From Saxidomus purpurata (lineage: Eukaryota; Mollusca; Bivalvia; Venerida; Veneridae): a stretch of DNA of 64,000 bases. A program made the translations under genes and the position numbers. Below the pieces are notes generated by a model. The model made no database searches and had not been told where the DNA came from. It saw only the letters and a list, made by a program, of their open reading frames with translations. The stretch is from assembly GCA_022818135.1 (NCBI GenBank), contig JAFMSR010000001.1, positions 6,015,470 through 6,079,469 of the forward strand. The letters are read 5' to 3'. This document shows, in pieces, positions 33,601 to 49,100 of the stretch (position 1 is the stretch's first letter; each line of letters opens with the position of its first letter).

Positions 33601-36600
33601 GAAGTTGTACAAAGCGCAGATCGAATTATTTTTATTGGCTTAAACATTTTATAATGTTGACTATGTGATTATTTTTCATTTAACGTACGTTTTATAATAA
33701 AACAAACTTCCCTGCCACCCATATATTTGTGAATCATTCATTCTGTGTCATATATTGAATTTCGTCCTTTGCACATTTCGACCCGCGCTTTAGGTAAGAT
33801 TCAGCGCAAAACACGTAGGTCAAAAGTTGTTTTTTCAGGGAGTTAACCTATAGCCCCCAGGCCTTCAGCGCTCACAGCGCTTTGATTGATCCAAAGTGTG
33901 ACCCTTATTCAAACTTGAGCTAGAAGTTAGAAAATGTTTACGAGGTCTTTGATTTGATCGTATGGCCTAGTTATTTGCCATATCCGACCCAGATTCAAAC
34001 TTGGCATAGATATCATTTTGATAAACATTTTGACTCATTTTTATTGAGATTGGATGTCAAATGTGACCTCTAAATTGTTAACAAGACACATGTGAAGAGA
34101 CAGACAGACGAAAGATATTTTAGGATGGCCGGGTAAATTTCGTAAATTACACAAATAACTACGGAATTCCGTTTCTGTTGCATCTGTTGTTTTTCTTTCA
34201 ATTAAGCTTCCTCTTTTTCCAAATCTTCTCATTCTTACTTCATTTGCTCCATTTCATCGTCGGGCGAGATTTCCTCTATCAACTATTTAAAGGGTGTATT
34301 CGGTGTTAATGTTTCCGGCATGCACTCCGTGACTACTGATTTCAAGTCGATAGTTTCTTGTAGTCATTTATGCTTATTTCGGAAGTTTGCCATTCTTTCA
34401 ACAACTATAATTGACTGTAATTAACGATTCTTTCCTCACAGAATTGTGTTCAACTGTTCAGTACATTAACGCAGTTTGTACATTTCATTTCCCACAACTA
34501 CAATTGTACAAAGTTCGTGTTCTCGGTGTTGAAGCCCCTGAGAACAGCACTGTTATTCTTTTATTTAAAGCAGTCCATTGTAACTACTTTGTAGCTTTCT
34601 CAATAACAAGTTTATTCAATTCTACCACAAGATAAAGAAACAATAGCTGTCATTTATATGTGACGAATGTCCCCGAAGTGATGCCTCACAGTCTGACCTT
34701 GACCTTCAAAGAGTGGACCCGGTACTAGCGCAAGAAAATGTGTCTCTATGTACTAAACATTTGTGCCAATTTAAAACAAATTCTTTAAAATCCTTCAATG
34801 TATAGTATAGATTCTGTCTGAATAGGAAAAATGTGTATAGCTTCATCAAACCTTTTTCTATTTTCACAAAAAGGAGCAGATATATACCTACTTGTATTTA
34901 CTTTCTGTGTCTTTTACTTGACTTTATTAAGATGAAAATGGCAAGCTCTGGTCTAAAAGCACTTTTTATAAGCTCAAAGTACAGCAACCATCAATCAATC
35001 AAATATGTGACTATTATCATCTTGTCATTTACCCTTTCAAAAATTGAGATGCCAAGGGTGCTTTTTATATAAGAAAAAAACAACAATGTAGCGACATCTA
35101 TCATACTTGAGTGCAGACAAAGGATTTATAATTTATTTAGCTTTCTTAATTGTCATCAAAATAAATGTGTTTGCTCGTTCAAATAGACCATCATTTGTTA
35201 ACTTTAAAAGTTAAACATATTCCATTGAAAGCAATAATTAACTGGGGTGTAATAAAACAGAAATTGATTATTTCCAAGTTGCATTTGGTTAGTATCATTT
35301 TATTTACTTCTCAATTATCTATTATTTCTTTAAATACAGTTTAGTTCAGTGCTCATGGTGAGCTTTTAGAATTGTTGAATGTTCGCCCGTTTTCCGTCGT
35401 TCACATTTGCCCAAATGACATCTCCTCTGAAACCACTAGCCTAAGGGCAATGTTGATGAAACTTGACAGGAATGTTCCTTGTGCAAAATATCTTCGTTTT
35501 GTCAAAAGTAAGAGAAATGCATTCAGCACTGGTGCCGCAATAGTTTGACCAGTTTGTGTTGCATCTAGATGTCACGGCTTTATTTTGTATCAAATGATTA
35601 TCACACTTTTGATTTTGTTGAAATTTGAGAGCTGTTTAAATTTCATTTTAGATAAATGTTAAATTATCTTATCAATATGACCGTTGTCTCAAAATTGAAA
35701 TAGCAATAGCAATATCAGTAACCAGTGACAAATATGGCATGCATTGTGTGATTTGCATAAACTTCGGATTGTAGCGTGTCGCATACAAATATTTTATTTT
35801 GTAAGCTTTGACTTAATTGTTTGTCAGCCTAATGTTTTCAGTGAAATAAACGAAGTATTAATTTCATAAATTCAATCAGAATCTAGTAGTATGAGCCTTT
35901 ATTCTCGCTCTGTTGGAAATCATGTTTAACAAGTAATATGTGGGAATTCTAACTTTACAAAGCTTGTGTAAATTAACAAAAACTTTTGATTGTTTCGTGA
36001 AAGTAAATTTATAAATTTCCGTCAACTACAAGCAGGTAAACATGACACGGGTATCTATCTATCCGGCTTCCTAGCGTTAATAGCCACAGCCATTAAAGTA
36101 AAAGTATTGTCTTTTACCTTTCATAATCCCACCACAATCGTCCATTCTGTATCTTCATTATTGAAGTAATTTTAAATTGACTGGATAGCGTTGCATGAAA
36201 CGTCGACGATATTTCATTGTATTCTTCGCAGAGATGGATTAACTGTAAGGTTATAAAAGCATAAAAGCTACTTTTAAGACAATTTAATACTTTTGGTGAT
36301 TTCCATTCCTTACTTGGAAAAAAAACGGGTTGCAAAAAAATTGCTAGCAATTATTTCATAGTGTTGCTTCATTAATTACAAAACTATTATAACTGGGCTA
36401 TTTTCTATAGCATACGAATAGTATATGGTGAAAACAGAACTATCAGCATATGGTTGGAAACGATTTATACACCCACGTAATTGCACTAGTCGTAATGAGT
36501 ATTTTTCTTGAAACTGTGAACGGTAAAATGTGTTTTTATAATACATATAACTTGTATATCTCCATTTTCTAAAGATACATATTTTTAACAATGATAAACA

Positions 36601-39600
36601 ATGTAAAAAACATACATACAATCAAATAATTGATAGAATGGTTCAAATGTTATGTCATGAAATAATGAGACACATACACAAATTCTTAAAACGTTCTACA
36701 GCCGTCATTTTCACTCTCTTTCTTAAATAACAAAAATAAGGATAGAAATCAGAGATGACTCACAATTTCATTGTATTCAGTATAGCCCTAATGAATCAAG
36801 TTTCTATGAAAGCGAAAATAAATGAAACCAGTTAATAAGAATTCGAACTGAATATTCTTGAACTTAAATAGTTTTTTAATCGTACTGTCGTGACAGTACC
36901 GGTTACTTATTGTATCTTATTGTAAATGCCTTTAAAAGTTTTTTAGAATTTAAGTAAGTTGAAATGTTACTATCTACTATTAACGGTTGATATTAGACAA
37001 GGATGTTATCAGTCAGGCAGATCCGATAAAGTGAACGGGTAAACTGCAATGTCACCTTCAGTAGTGGTAAACAATAACTTATTAATGTAATGTTCCGTAT
37101 CGTTGGCTAAAAACTTCTCAGACAACAAATTGTGTCGGGTCAGTTTAGTACAAAGATTGGATTGGTATTAATTTGTTTGCCGTAAAGATATTATTTCGTT
37201 CTCGCTTTCAAAACCTGTTATGTAAGTTTTGGTCTTTTCATTAGTGAGTTAAAGTGATCACAATGGTAAATTCAACAATTACCAGACTATACAACATACT
37301 TTTATTGTCACATACATTATCAACTTAAAGTGATATCATTCTTCAAACTAATGATTTCAAGAAAAATATGTAACATTGACCTATATTTTAACATTATCAA
37401 AGAAATAACAAATCTAAGTCTTTATAACAGTTTAGTTTAGTCAAAATCCTTGTTAACTTTATTTCTAACAAGGCTGTCCCTTATTTCTAACAAGAGCTGT
37501 CCCTTATTTCTAAAAGAGCTGCCCCTAATCAGTGACAAAAGACCCAAAGAGGTGTCTCAAAGTAAGTATCCTTAACCTTCAGGTTGTGGAACCGGTACTT
37601 GCGCATGATACTTTATCTCCATGTGCTGAACATAACAGAGATACAATCCGAACACGTGCATAAATACAGGATTCTAAAACGTTTGACATCTAAGTGTGAC
37701 CTTCACCTACATGGTAAGGACACGGGACTTGCAAATGACATGTCATCCCTATTTGCTCAACAATTGTGCCATATGATCTTAAAATCCTTCAAAGCAAAAC
37801 AGAATTACCATGTATACGCTCTAAGTCTAACCATAACCTTTAAGGTAGAGTCATGGGTTTTGCATGCGACACGTTGTCCACGCTGTCTTGATGTGCTGAA
37901 CAATAGTGCCAAGTTATTTGTAAATGCTTGAATGCATGACAAAGTTACAGTCTAGATACAAATGTGTGCATATATACAGAATTACATTACGTTTAAACCC
38001 TAAATGTGACCTTGATCTTTGATGTAGGGGACGTGGGTCTAGGACAAGCCACGCCCTCTCGGTGTACTATGCAACTTAAAGGGGTCACTGGTGAAGTTTT
38101 GGATTTTTGCACTTCCAGAAATTTACATTTGTTATATTTCAAAAAAATATTTAAAAAATAATTATGCAGTAATAAACTTAGAAACAATAGGAACATTTTT
38201 GCGCAAAATGTGCAAAAACATTTTTGAGAATTTTTTTTTTTTTTTTTTGCCTCGCATTTTGCGACTAATTTGATAAATTTTGTCATAAGCCAAAATTGGG
38301 ATAGGTGTACAAAAATAGTAATTTCTCTAAAAGTAACTAAAATATTTACTTAATTCAAACTTTATCACAAGGAGAAGTGACAGGATTAAAAACACAGTAA
38401 TAAAAAGTTCATGTTACAGTTCTTTGTTACAGACCTATGCCCTCATATCCCCAAGATCGTTGACATCTCAAACACTTTTTTTTGTAAGTTTTTATTGAAT
38501 TTCTTTCTTATAAGTACATTAACCCCCATAATACTTTTGCATTCTAAAACAAAAGTCTTAATCAAAGTGTGGGAAAAATATCTCAAAAAGCTTGTTATTC
38601 ATTTATCATGTAAAAATCATTTATATAAAATTGGCAAAAATGTTTTTAAGTTAAGTTAGTGGGGTTATAATAAGGAGCGTAATATTTATTCAGATGATGA
38701 TAAAAATACCACTATCCGTTATTTTTCATCGTAAAGTAAGATATATTTCATTAGAAAAAAATGGAAAATTGATACCTATTCTTAACAAGAGGGCCAAGAT
38801 GGTCCTGTATCGCTCACCTAGCTACCATTGGCTATACTACAATAGCAGAAAGGGTCCATTTTGACCTTGGGGACATGATTTGAATATTCTTGGAAGATGT
38901 CAACCAAGCAATGATACATGCCAAATATCAAAGCTCTACCCACCCATTCCTCTAACCCACTCCACCCCGAGCGGTCTCAATTTTGACCTAAGGTCTTACG
39001 TTGAACAATCTTTGTAGAGGTCCACTAGGTGATGCTAAATAATAAATATATATGCTCTAGGCTTAAAATTTCTTTTAACGTTTTTCCTATTTGTTGCCAT
39101 GACAACCAAAGTTCTACATGGAACAGAATTCTTTGAACAATTTTGGGTTTCATGCAAGGAACACCCCTGCCAAGTTTCATCAACACTGATTAGCATTAGT
39201 TAGGAAATTAAAGTGCTAGAGTGTAAACACGGTTAAATATAGCAATTTTTGCTAAATAAAGAGCCATAACTCTGGAAGAACCAAGCCTACAATTGAACTC
39301 ATCCGAAATCTTATTGTCATACACATTCTCTGTAAATATGATAAGGATAAGTGAAAAATTGAAGGTGCTAGTGTAAACACAGTTATATATTACAAGTTTT
39401 GTTAAATCAAGGGCCATAGCTCTGGAAGAACTAATCCGATCAAGCCCATAATTGAACTCATCCACATTCTCTGTAAATATGTTTAGAATTAGTAAAGAAA
39501 TGAAGGTCCTAGAGTGTAAACATAGTTAAATCTTGCATTTTTTGTTAAATCAGGGACCATAGTTTAAGAAGTACTGATCCGATCAAGTCCATAATCGAAC

Positions 39601-40088
39601 TCACCCGAGGTCTTGTGGCCATATACATTGTGTTTAAGTTGTATCATTATTGTTTTATAAAATAAATGTAGATGCTAGAGTGTAAACAAAATAATTATGA
39701 ACGGACGGAAGGACGACGGTCGCCAGACATTCAACGATCCTTAAAACTCACCATGACCACTTCGTGGTCAGATGAACTAAAAATACATCGCATACATAAA
39801 AGTTCACGATATCCAAATTCTAGCTACTTCTGCATTAAGCACCTCGATTTGATGTTGTATCAATAAATATTAATATTGCGAAAAGGTTAAGTCATCGACC
39901 CATCATTATTTTCCAAGAAATTAACTAGCAATTTGTTAGTCTCTATAAAAAAAGGGTCAATAACACTTATTGTAATTTTGATTTTCAGCAATGACTCCCC
40001 TCAACAAATATTTCAGAATGTCTGCAGTTATTTTATTAGCTCGACTATTCGGAGAATATGGAGAGCTATTACAGTCACTTGTGCGTCA

Positions 40089-40122
<34 letters not shown>

Positions 40123-43100
40123 TGCTTCTTTGGTTAAAGTTTTGCCTGCTAAGTACTATCATGCACATATCTCAGTAACCACTTATGATATTGACTTGAA
40201 ACTTTGTACATGTCTTTAGGGGTGTCATACAATCAAGGCAGATAACTCTTGAAAAAATTTAGTACAAATTATGGCCCTTGTTTGACTTTGAAAATTTGGT
40301 TAAAGTTTTGCCTGCTAAGTACTATCATGCACATATCTCAGTAACCACTTATGATATTGACTTCAAACTTTCTTCATGTCTTTAGGGGTGTCATACAATC
40401 AAGACATATAACTCTTGAAAAAATTTAATACAAATTATGGCCCTTGTTTGACTTTGAAAATTTGGTTAAAGTTTTGCCTGCTAGGTACTATCATGCACAT
40501 ATCTCAGTAACCACTTGTGATATTGACTTGAAACTTCGTTAATGTCTTTAGGGGTGTCATACAATCAAGGCATATAACTCTTGAAAAAATTTAGTACAAA
40601 TTATGGCCCTTGTTTGACTTTGAAAATTTGGTTAAAGTTTTGCCTGCTAGGTACTATCATGCACATATCTCAGTAACCACTTATGATATTGACTTGAAAC
40701 TTTGTTCATGTCTTTAGGGGTGTCATACAATCAAGGCAGATAACTCTTGAAAAAATTTAGTACAAATTATGGCCCTTGTTTGACTTTGAAAATTTGGTTA
40801 AAGTTTTGCCTGCTAGGTACTATCATGCACATATCTCAGTAACCACTTGTGATATTGACTTGAAACTTCGTTAATGTCTCTAGGGGTGTCACACAGTCAA
40901 GTCAGATAACTCTTGTATAAATTTAGTACTAATTATGGCCCTTGTTTGACTTTGAAAATTTGGTTAAAGTTTTGCCTGCTAGGTACTATCATGCACATAT
41001 CTCAGTAACCACTTATGATATTGACTTGAAACTTTTTTAATGTCTTAAGAGGTGTCACACAGTCAAGACAGATAACTCTTGTTTAAATTTAGTGCAAATT
41101 ATGGCCATTGTTTGACTTTGAAAATTTGGTAAAGTTTTGCATGCAAGGTACTATCATGCACATATCACAGTAACCACTTACGGTAATTATATCAAACCTT
41201 GCAATAGTGTTCAGGGTAAATTTTGTATCAAACAATTAATTTACCAAAAATTAAATCTATAGTTATAGATTTTGACTTTTTTTATGATTCAACTTTCCTA
41301 GTTTATACTTAATAGTTAGCAGAATTTTGTTTTGCTATTACACTGATAAAAGTTTTGTTTTATTAGCAAACACCCACAATAGTCGAGCGTGCTGTCTTAT
41401 GGACAGCTCTTGTTTAATACATAATGTAGTAGTAGAAGAAAATAAAAACGAAACGATTGAACGAACTGACATTTGATAAAAGAATATCGGTAGTGCATTT
41501 TAAGTAAAGCTGTTCCTGAGACCATTAAAAGCAATATCTTATCTGCGGCATTTCTTCCATTTTTAAATAAGACTTGCAAATATGTAAAATTGAAATTATT
41601 TTTAAAGTACATATCTATTAATAGAGAAAAGTGATCTTGAATAATGTAAAATAGGAAAGGAAATCACGAAATATCATGAATGGAAGCAACCACCAACAAA
41701 GCTACATATAATTTTATGCTAATAACTGACTATAAGATAAAAGAGCAAATGAGGCATACATTTGTACATGTACATAGTAGTTTTTAAGTCAACAATTACA
41801 CACAGTGCAAGACGTAAGGTATCACATAGAAAAAAGGACGCATTTACAACAATTACCAAAGATAAGAAGTTGGTGAATCAAGATAACAACTAGCACACCT
41901 TCAGCTATATAAAACGTACCTGCACAAGTTTACAATGATCCAGAATACTTTCTCCTGCTGACATTGTCCAGTCTGCCGGAGCCTTGATCAATTCAGACTT
42001 AATGCTCATTTCACTCTTCAGTCTAATATAATATAAGAACAGAACAGACGTTTTATTTACAGATCAGACTTGAACATAAACTGTTCCTCGTCTTCCATAT
42101 TTACAATATCGATAACAGGTATAAACATGAGCATTAAAACTCCTTCATCAGTGACACCCATACCGCAGGCGGTCTTACCCCTTAATTGTTTTATTTCTCC
42201 TGATGAGATAAGATCCTATCTGATTAAGGTATATTTAGACTGGACATTTAGTCCTGCATTTAGACAACACATTTTATTGAAGTAGACATAATATATTGGC
42301 TTATTGTTTATTTCTAATAATCATTTTTTGAAGGAATTACTTTATTATCCGAAAATGAAACATTTTTATCATATATACGAACACATTATAGCCATCGTTT
42401 GTAATTTAAATGACCCCGCATCCACCGTTGCTGCACATTTTAACTCTGACAGGCATAGTCTAAATGATGTTTCATTTATGCCCATTGATATTGTTAAAAA
42501 TAATATCAACCGATTGTGCAAAGAAACATTTTGGATGTATAAACTTCAAATTTTATTACCTAAATGATTTAATTCTGAAGCACTTTTCAGTATAAATCAA
42601 GAATATTTTTGTACATGTATACAGTACAACACAGGCGGATTCCGTTTTTGCCGCGCTATAGCGCGGGAGGTTTTACAACGCGGGAGCAATAAAACCATGT
42701 CGCATCACGCGGCATATGATTGTATATGCGGCATCTATATGCCGCGTGTCATTTGCGATATGCGACAAGTACCATGCCGCGTGACTCGGCGTAAAGGATT
42801 AATTTTTCCTTTAAAAATTAATGCCTTTTGCACAATGTACAAAATGTATATTTTTTCAAGCTGGGATTACCGTTGTTTCCTATTTTTTATTTTTTATATT
42901 GTACAATTATAGGACACTTTCTGCATTTTCACAATCTAGTACGGATAACCAAGTATTTTATTTTATCGTTAAAGATTTATTATTATACATTTATTTAACA
43001 AACTATCATATTTATGCATAGATGTGTGTGATGTTTTTCCTATTCAGTTTTCCCACAATTTGACGTGACTATAGTTCAAAAGTATACGACGTTACGTCAC

Positions 43101-46100
43101 GTCCGCTTTATTTTGTTATTCTGATGAAGACTTTCGCCGAAACGTTAATATGAAGATTATAATATAAAAAAGTTGTTGTAATAATAATGTGTTGTTGTTG
43201 TTGAATTTTCCATTCTTATTAAATACACGAAATTCAATATTTAACATGTGATTTCATCGGCATATTTAACAATATTATGATACCCGGGGAACACGTTAGA
43301 AAACATATTCTCACTTAACAGAATTTTGATGTTAGTTAAAGAGGATTACGGAAATTAGAAGTTTGATTTAAATTGATATAACAACATCAATAAAGATTTT
43401 TGTTATATTTTTGTTCTCACCAAATTATCAATCCATTTAACTATTCTTATTTGTTTCGATTTTTTATTAGTGATTAATTAAAGTTTTTCTTCGTCACTAC
43501 AATGTTTGTGGCAGAGAAATATTGTACACTTTTCTAGAACTATACCAACGAACACATTATATGAGTAATTTATTTACGTTACTCAACATTGAAAGAGAAA
43601 TTACATAAATACAGAATAGTTGTTGGTTTCGGGGTAAAATCACATTTTATTTTATGTTTTCCAGTGAATTATAGAGTTTTCTCAGTGAAATATAAGTGAT
43701 AATCCTCAGTTTTGAAGCAGTGGATAACCATTTTTATTTTCACTGTTGTTGCAACCTTTAACCCGGATTAACGTCAAAAGTATACTGAGCGTAATTAGTG
43801 CTGGAAACCATGCGACGATGACGTCGTTAAAATGACGTCATTCGTGCTATTATTTCTGATGACGTTTCCCGCGATTTTTGATATTTTATAGATATAAACT
43901 CTCCAAAAGCAGAGTTTTAACCATAAGATAAACAGAAAAATTGTTGGTATCGGTGTAATATCACGTTAATGTCACTCGTGAACACAATAAGTAGTTATTT
44001 TCACTCGTGGCTGCGCCACTCGTGAAAATATCACTTTTGGTGCCCACTCGGTGAAATTATAACGTGATATTACACCCCAAACCAACAATTATCCGCTATA
44101 TAATTTCACCGAGTGGGCACCAAAAGTAATATTTTCACGAGGTGCACAGCCACAAGTGAAAATAATTACTTTTTGTGTTCATTAGTGAAATTAACGTGAT
44201 ATAATCAACCGTTATATTTCAATAAACCACTAAAACATATCATAAATTTGTGGTATTTCAGCAACAATGTACTAACAACGTTATATGTATTGCAAAACGT
44301 AAGTAAAATAATGATGTTTTCAATTTAGAAAATTTTTAAGTTTTTCAGATTTAAAGCGACTGCACTCCAAATTCTTAGTAAATTTTAATTTTTTGGTAAA
44401 ATCAATATATATTCAATTTGTCAGCATCAAGATTATTTTCTTTGTGTAAGAGCTAAAAATAAAGGTAGAAAAAAAAAATTTACCCGAGCCAGGTTTTGAA
44501 CTCGGATCTTTGCGCTTACAAAAAATTTACAGCGGCTTAACCTACTACACTACGGAGTCAGCTGATTTGATGCGAGTTAAAAATATTGGTATACCAAAGA
44601 GCCCACCCCGTTAGTCACGGGGTGATATTTTCTACAATAAAACTAAGCAAAACAACACATTTTAATTGTTTCTTTTGTTAGAAAACTTGTCACGTTATCA
44701 TAATACAATGCCCCGATACAGTAATGACAATTGTTTTCTTGAAATTGAAAATTTTCTTTTTTAGCGTAACTTGTTCATCTGGAGTGCAGTCGCTTTAAGA
44801 GCATTCATCAATTGTAACAGTAGCTATAGGATGGATGTTTTTATGAAAACTGGAAAGAGGTATATCACTGATCAAGATCTCTACTGTATCCCCGGTGGTT
44901 ATGTGTTCAAGCTTATGTAAATATTGCATGAGTTTTGAAAAGCACATGAACAATTTAAAGTCATTAATGAAAAAAGTATGAACACAAATCTCTGAAACTG
45001 GTTTTCAAAACTGCTAGCTGCAACTTTAAGGAAAACAAAAAAGGCCATTGTCACCACAGCACTGAAATTTATTTGTTAAACATTGCAAATGATCAAACCT
45101 ACATCAAAAACAAGAAAATTGGTCTAAAGGGTGGGCTAGGTTTGACCCAAGGGTCATAATTCGTTCTGAAAAGTTATATAGAGGTAGACTATTGAAATCA
45201 GTGAGAAAACATTTTGCTAAACTTCGCCCATGAACTGGTTTGAGGGTTATCTGTCTATTCCATATACGAGAGTAATACCATACTTTTAAGCAGTAACAAC
45301 AAGTTAAATAACCGCAGCACCTTCCGTACCACACGGACCTACGGTGTATCGTTAGGCTCCGTACAACGTACACAATCGTGATTAACGTTTCAAATTCATT
45401 CGTATTAGAAAAAAAACTTTCAAATTATAAAATGTATGATGTTTGTTAAAATATGAAGACTGTTATCATGAAACGCAATTAAAGTCCTGGCTTTGATGGC
45501 TTAATTCTACGTAACTTTCTGAAAACTAGTTCAAAACTTGATGGTCAAGTCTAAATGAAGGATATGCAGAAAGTGAAATGTCAAATCATTTTATCATTAA
45601 AAAGATTAAGCCCTTTTTTGAGAGTTACAAAGTCTTAAGATGTACGAATTTGAAATTAAGAAGAACTTTTCATAAAACAATCATCACCCCCATCAAGACG
45701 AAATTTGACACGCCTCTGCTATCAGTTACATCAGAATCCATTACAACGTAGTGTTAAGTGAAGATGACCATTGAATGACAATGGACAACTTCTTTATACA
45801 ATGAGATGACCGTAGGATCTTCTTGAATGTTACTTTAAAAGCAGTATCTGTAAAATGTCACTGTTACTATGATTTTGGACTCTTTGTTCTAAAGTAATGG
45901 CAATGATCAAAGTTCCTAGGTCTAAGTGCTAGACCATCAACTCTCTTGTAGGTATAAGTTCCACTTTTATTGAAATGTTCATCTTCTCATTTCTTTTAAC
46001 AAGCTATTAGTACATTTTGACAGTACATTGTATTAAATCAAACTAATAGTGAAACATATTCGACTGTAAAAATACTTAATCGATAGTTATGAAGAAAGCT

Positions 46101-49100
46101 TATAACTAAGGTTTTGGAGACATACTGTGTTTTCTGATTGATCACATCACTATGGCTAAGAAAAGAAGGTCTGCGAAATACTCTCCGTGTAGTGCCAATA
46201 CTTATTTCTGTATTGCGTTGTTCCATCTTCTTGAAGTCAATAGCATAAACAAAAAAACTGGTTGTGAAAGAACACCGGCCATCCGGGTTGTTGATATATT
46301 TTTGTTCAATCCCAGTACTTGTGATATCTGCATTTTTTCCATTCGTACCTTTCTAAAATATAAAAGGTTATCCTTAAACACTATCAAACACAGCACTAAC
46401 ATCAACAACCAAACAAATTGACAAGAATGAACCGTCCAAGTATGAAAAAGGCAGCATACATGGTACTCTAAACTATATAAAGGCCAAGCCTTCGCAAACT
46501 GCAAAGGTAATGGACAACTCATAAAAAATATAAGAAACAAAGCAAAACACTGACAAAACGCACATATTCTAGTTTAACAGCCTAGATATTAGATTGGCGC
46601 TTTAGAACTGTAACTTATCCGAAACACGTGCCGTTGGGGAGGGGTTAAATCAGTTTGTAGAATGCCAACAACACACTTCCGTACACAAAATTGTGTGCAG
46701 AGTTGCCACTTTTGCCATATCACCAGTACCAAAGAAACACTTAGAACCTTGCAGTTTACAAAATTAAATAAAAATGAAGCAAGGCCGGCGTATTTTGTAG
46801 ATCATAGTTTCTTATGTGTTTGTTGCTAGAACTACATATCGAGTTCTTTGAGTTAAACGGTCATTTAGCTTGTAGCAAGCATCCGTTTGGAACATGTCGT
46901 CCCTGGTAGGTGCTTTCTGGGATAGGCGGCGCGATCATGGTTACCTATTTGTGAATTAGTATGCCTTGGTGGTGTATATCACTTTGAATATTTGTTTGTT
47001 TTCTTCAAGCTAAATAATAAAATTAGAGTGTGCATTATATTGAAATGGATACAAGTGGTAGACATTGATGAATCTTCTTAAGTCACTAAGTGTATACTAG
47101 TAACATAAACTAAACAATGTTTACATCATTGCCATATTCTTTAATTCGCCCATCTTTATCTTTCCAGAACCATTTCCAAACCGTCGTCAGTGGTTTGTTG
47201 TCACACTGAACTGAGGAGGACGTTGACAAACGTTGAACCTCGTATTGGTAACCTTTTGTATCCTTGCCTTTCATAGACTGTAGATTGACGTCGACAACAA
47301 TTCTAATGAAAAGAAAAAAAGAAACTTTGACATAAAGTTGAGAAAAAAAAATGAAAGCAAAACCATGATATAAAAATAAACGAATTTGTTTGATATCGGA
47401 ACGTTTCCCAACAATTGAAACAGAAAGTGGCGTCCCTTCAGATTTCATCGAAGTACTTTTGTTCTTAGTGGCAATATATTCAGATGACAAACACCATAAT
47501 TAACAGCAAAAAGAAAGATGTACAGATAAATCTTCACAAATAAACAACTAGTCAAACAGATAAAATTTTAAAATATCAATGTTTTTGAACAGTTGTGAAG
47601 CTTTCTTAAGCTAACTCACCTTTGTTTTAGAGTCTGTAGGGGTCATACATCATAACACTTTTGGTGCATTATTTTAAATCTGATCAAATGTTCCCGGAAA
47701 GAAAATTTGAAAAATGTTCAAAAGAAATTATGCCATTATTTGAAATTAGTTTTCGGGTGTTCATTTGTTTTTACAAGCTAAAGTTTCTTTGTTCAAGCCT
47801 ACATACACTACATCACCAATTGGGATAATAAAAAACAAGTAATCAAATATAAGACAAGAGATATGTCCGTTTAAGGAGTATGAGAGCTTTCAATAAAAAA
47901 AGTCAAATTCTTTCAAAATTTATATCATTTTAAGAATTAATGTTGAAATGTTAAACTAAAACAAAACTTTAACTATCACTGAAGGTGATAAATACCTCCG
48001 AATACCACACAGATTTATGTAGAAATTGATAAAGAGTGCTCCTCGCTGTTTTGAGTAATCAAGGTGACTCGAAACATGGACCACACACAACTAGGCATGG
48101 TACTTATCCCTCCAGTGAAAAATAAAATTAAGGTGTCACACCAGTCAACAATTACTTTCAAGGGCATTGAGCCCTAGAATTTAGTCCTATGGCATATTGA
48201 TGTCATCATTTTTAAGCTGTCCCCAGCTGAACTGGATTCTTGCCTACTGTATGTATTGTTGCTGTGTAGTGTTTTTGGCATTTTTGATTATTGAAACATT
48301 TATTTTTTCAGGACTACACTTTATGATGATAAGGTTTAAAGATTACTCCTCCCCAGCAGCCATAACTAAAATTTATACCATGTCTTCAAATCTTCAGTGA
48401 TAGCAAAAAGTTAATTGGTGAACATGTCTTTTCTCTGGTGTAGATGTGATGAAGATGAGAAATATGGACAGGTGATTGCTTGAATTTAGTGTGAAAGACA
48501 CAGGAAATGTGCAAAAGTCATGTAATTACTATATACATGAAAGAAGGGAAAGAATGACTCCTTAAACGTATTTATCATTTAATATTTGAAATTCGGTATT
48601 TTAAAAATTAAAGTTAATTTTGAGTAAAATGATGTAAATAGTTTTTTACAAAAAAATGTAAAAAAAATGAACATGGTTGAATAGAAAACAGAAAAAATAG
48701 AAAAAAATGAGAAAAAAGAGTTATTGTACCTGAGAAACAATGAAATACTTATATGTAAGTTTCCGGTTAGTTAATATTGCGACATACTTAAAAGCGTCAA
48801 AAGCCGTAAAGTATCATTAAGTTGTGACTAGGGGTTTTGGAGATAAAGAGTGAACAAGATTTAGCTAGCTCGGGCTCCTATGACCTTTGTGAAAGAAGTA
48901 TGCAAAACCTATATCAAACATTTTCAACCACAAGCCAGCAGTCCAGATGGTGTTTCAATCATCATGGAGCTCATGCCTAGGCTTGTGATCGAACCAGCAA
49001 TCCACGAATTGTCATTTTACTAGGAAGTATCAATTGGTTTATCGTTTACCTAACATAAATACTCTATCCTGATTTACCGATCGTGGTCACGTGCCGGGTC

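Larger units (their letters stand above)
42023..46125. other. Intron 6 of the PARP-like gene, contents
   Basis: Contains the GIY-YIG relic, the palindromic patch, M1 and a tRNA-like relic; no further exon was recognised. Confidence 0.45.

Noticed and set aside
37584..37931. 115-codon open frame
   Set aside because: It spans a diverged tandem repeat and shows no protein features.
43115..43145. Hammerhead ribozyme core (CTGATGA ... GAAAC)
   Set aside because: The bases between the two core motifs cannot form stem II, and no matching stems I and III were seen.
46202..46540. 112-codon minus-strand ORF as a gene
   Set aside because: It is another frame over WWE exon 6 and intron; the true exon uses a different frame.
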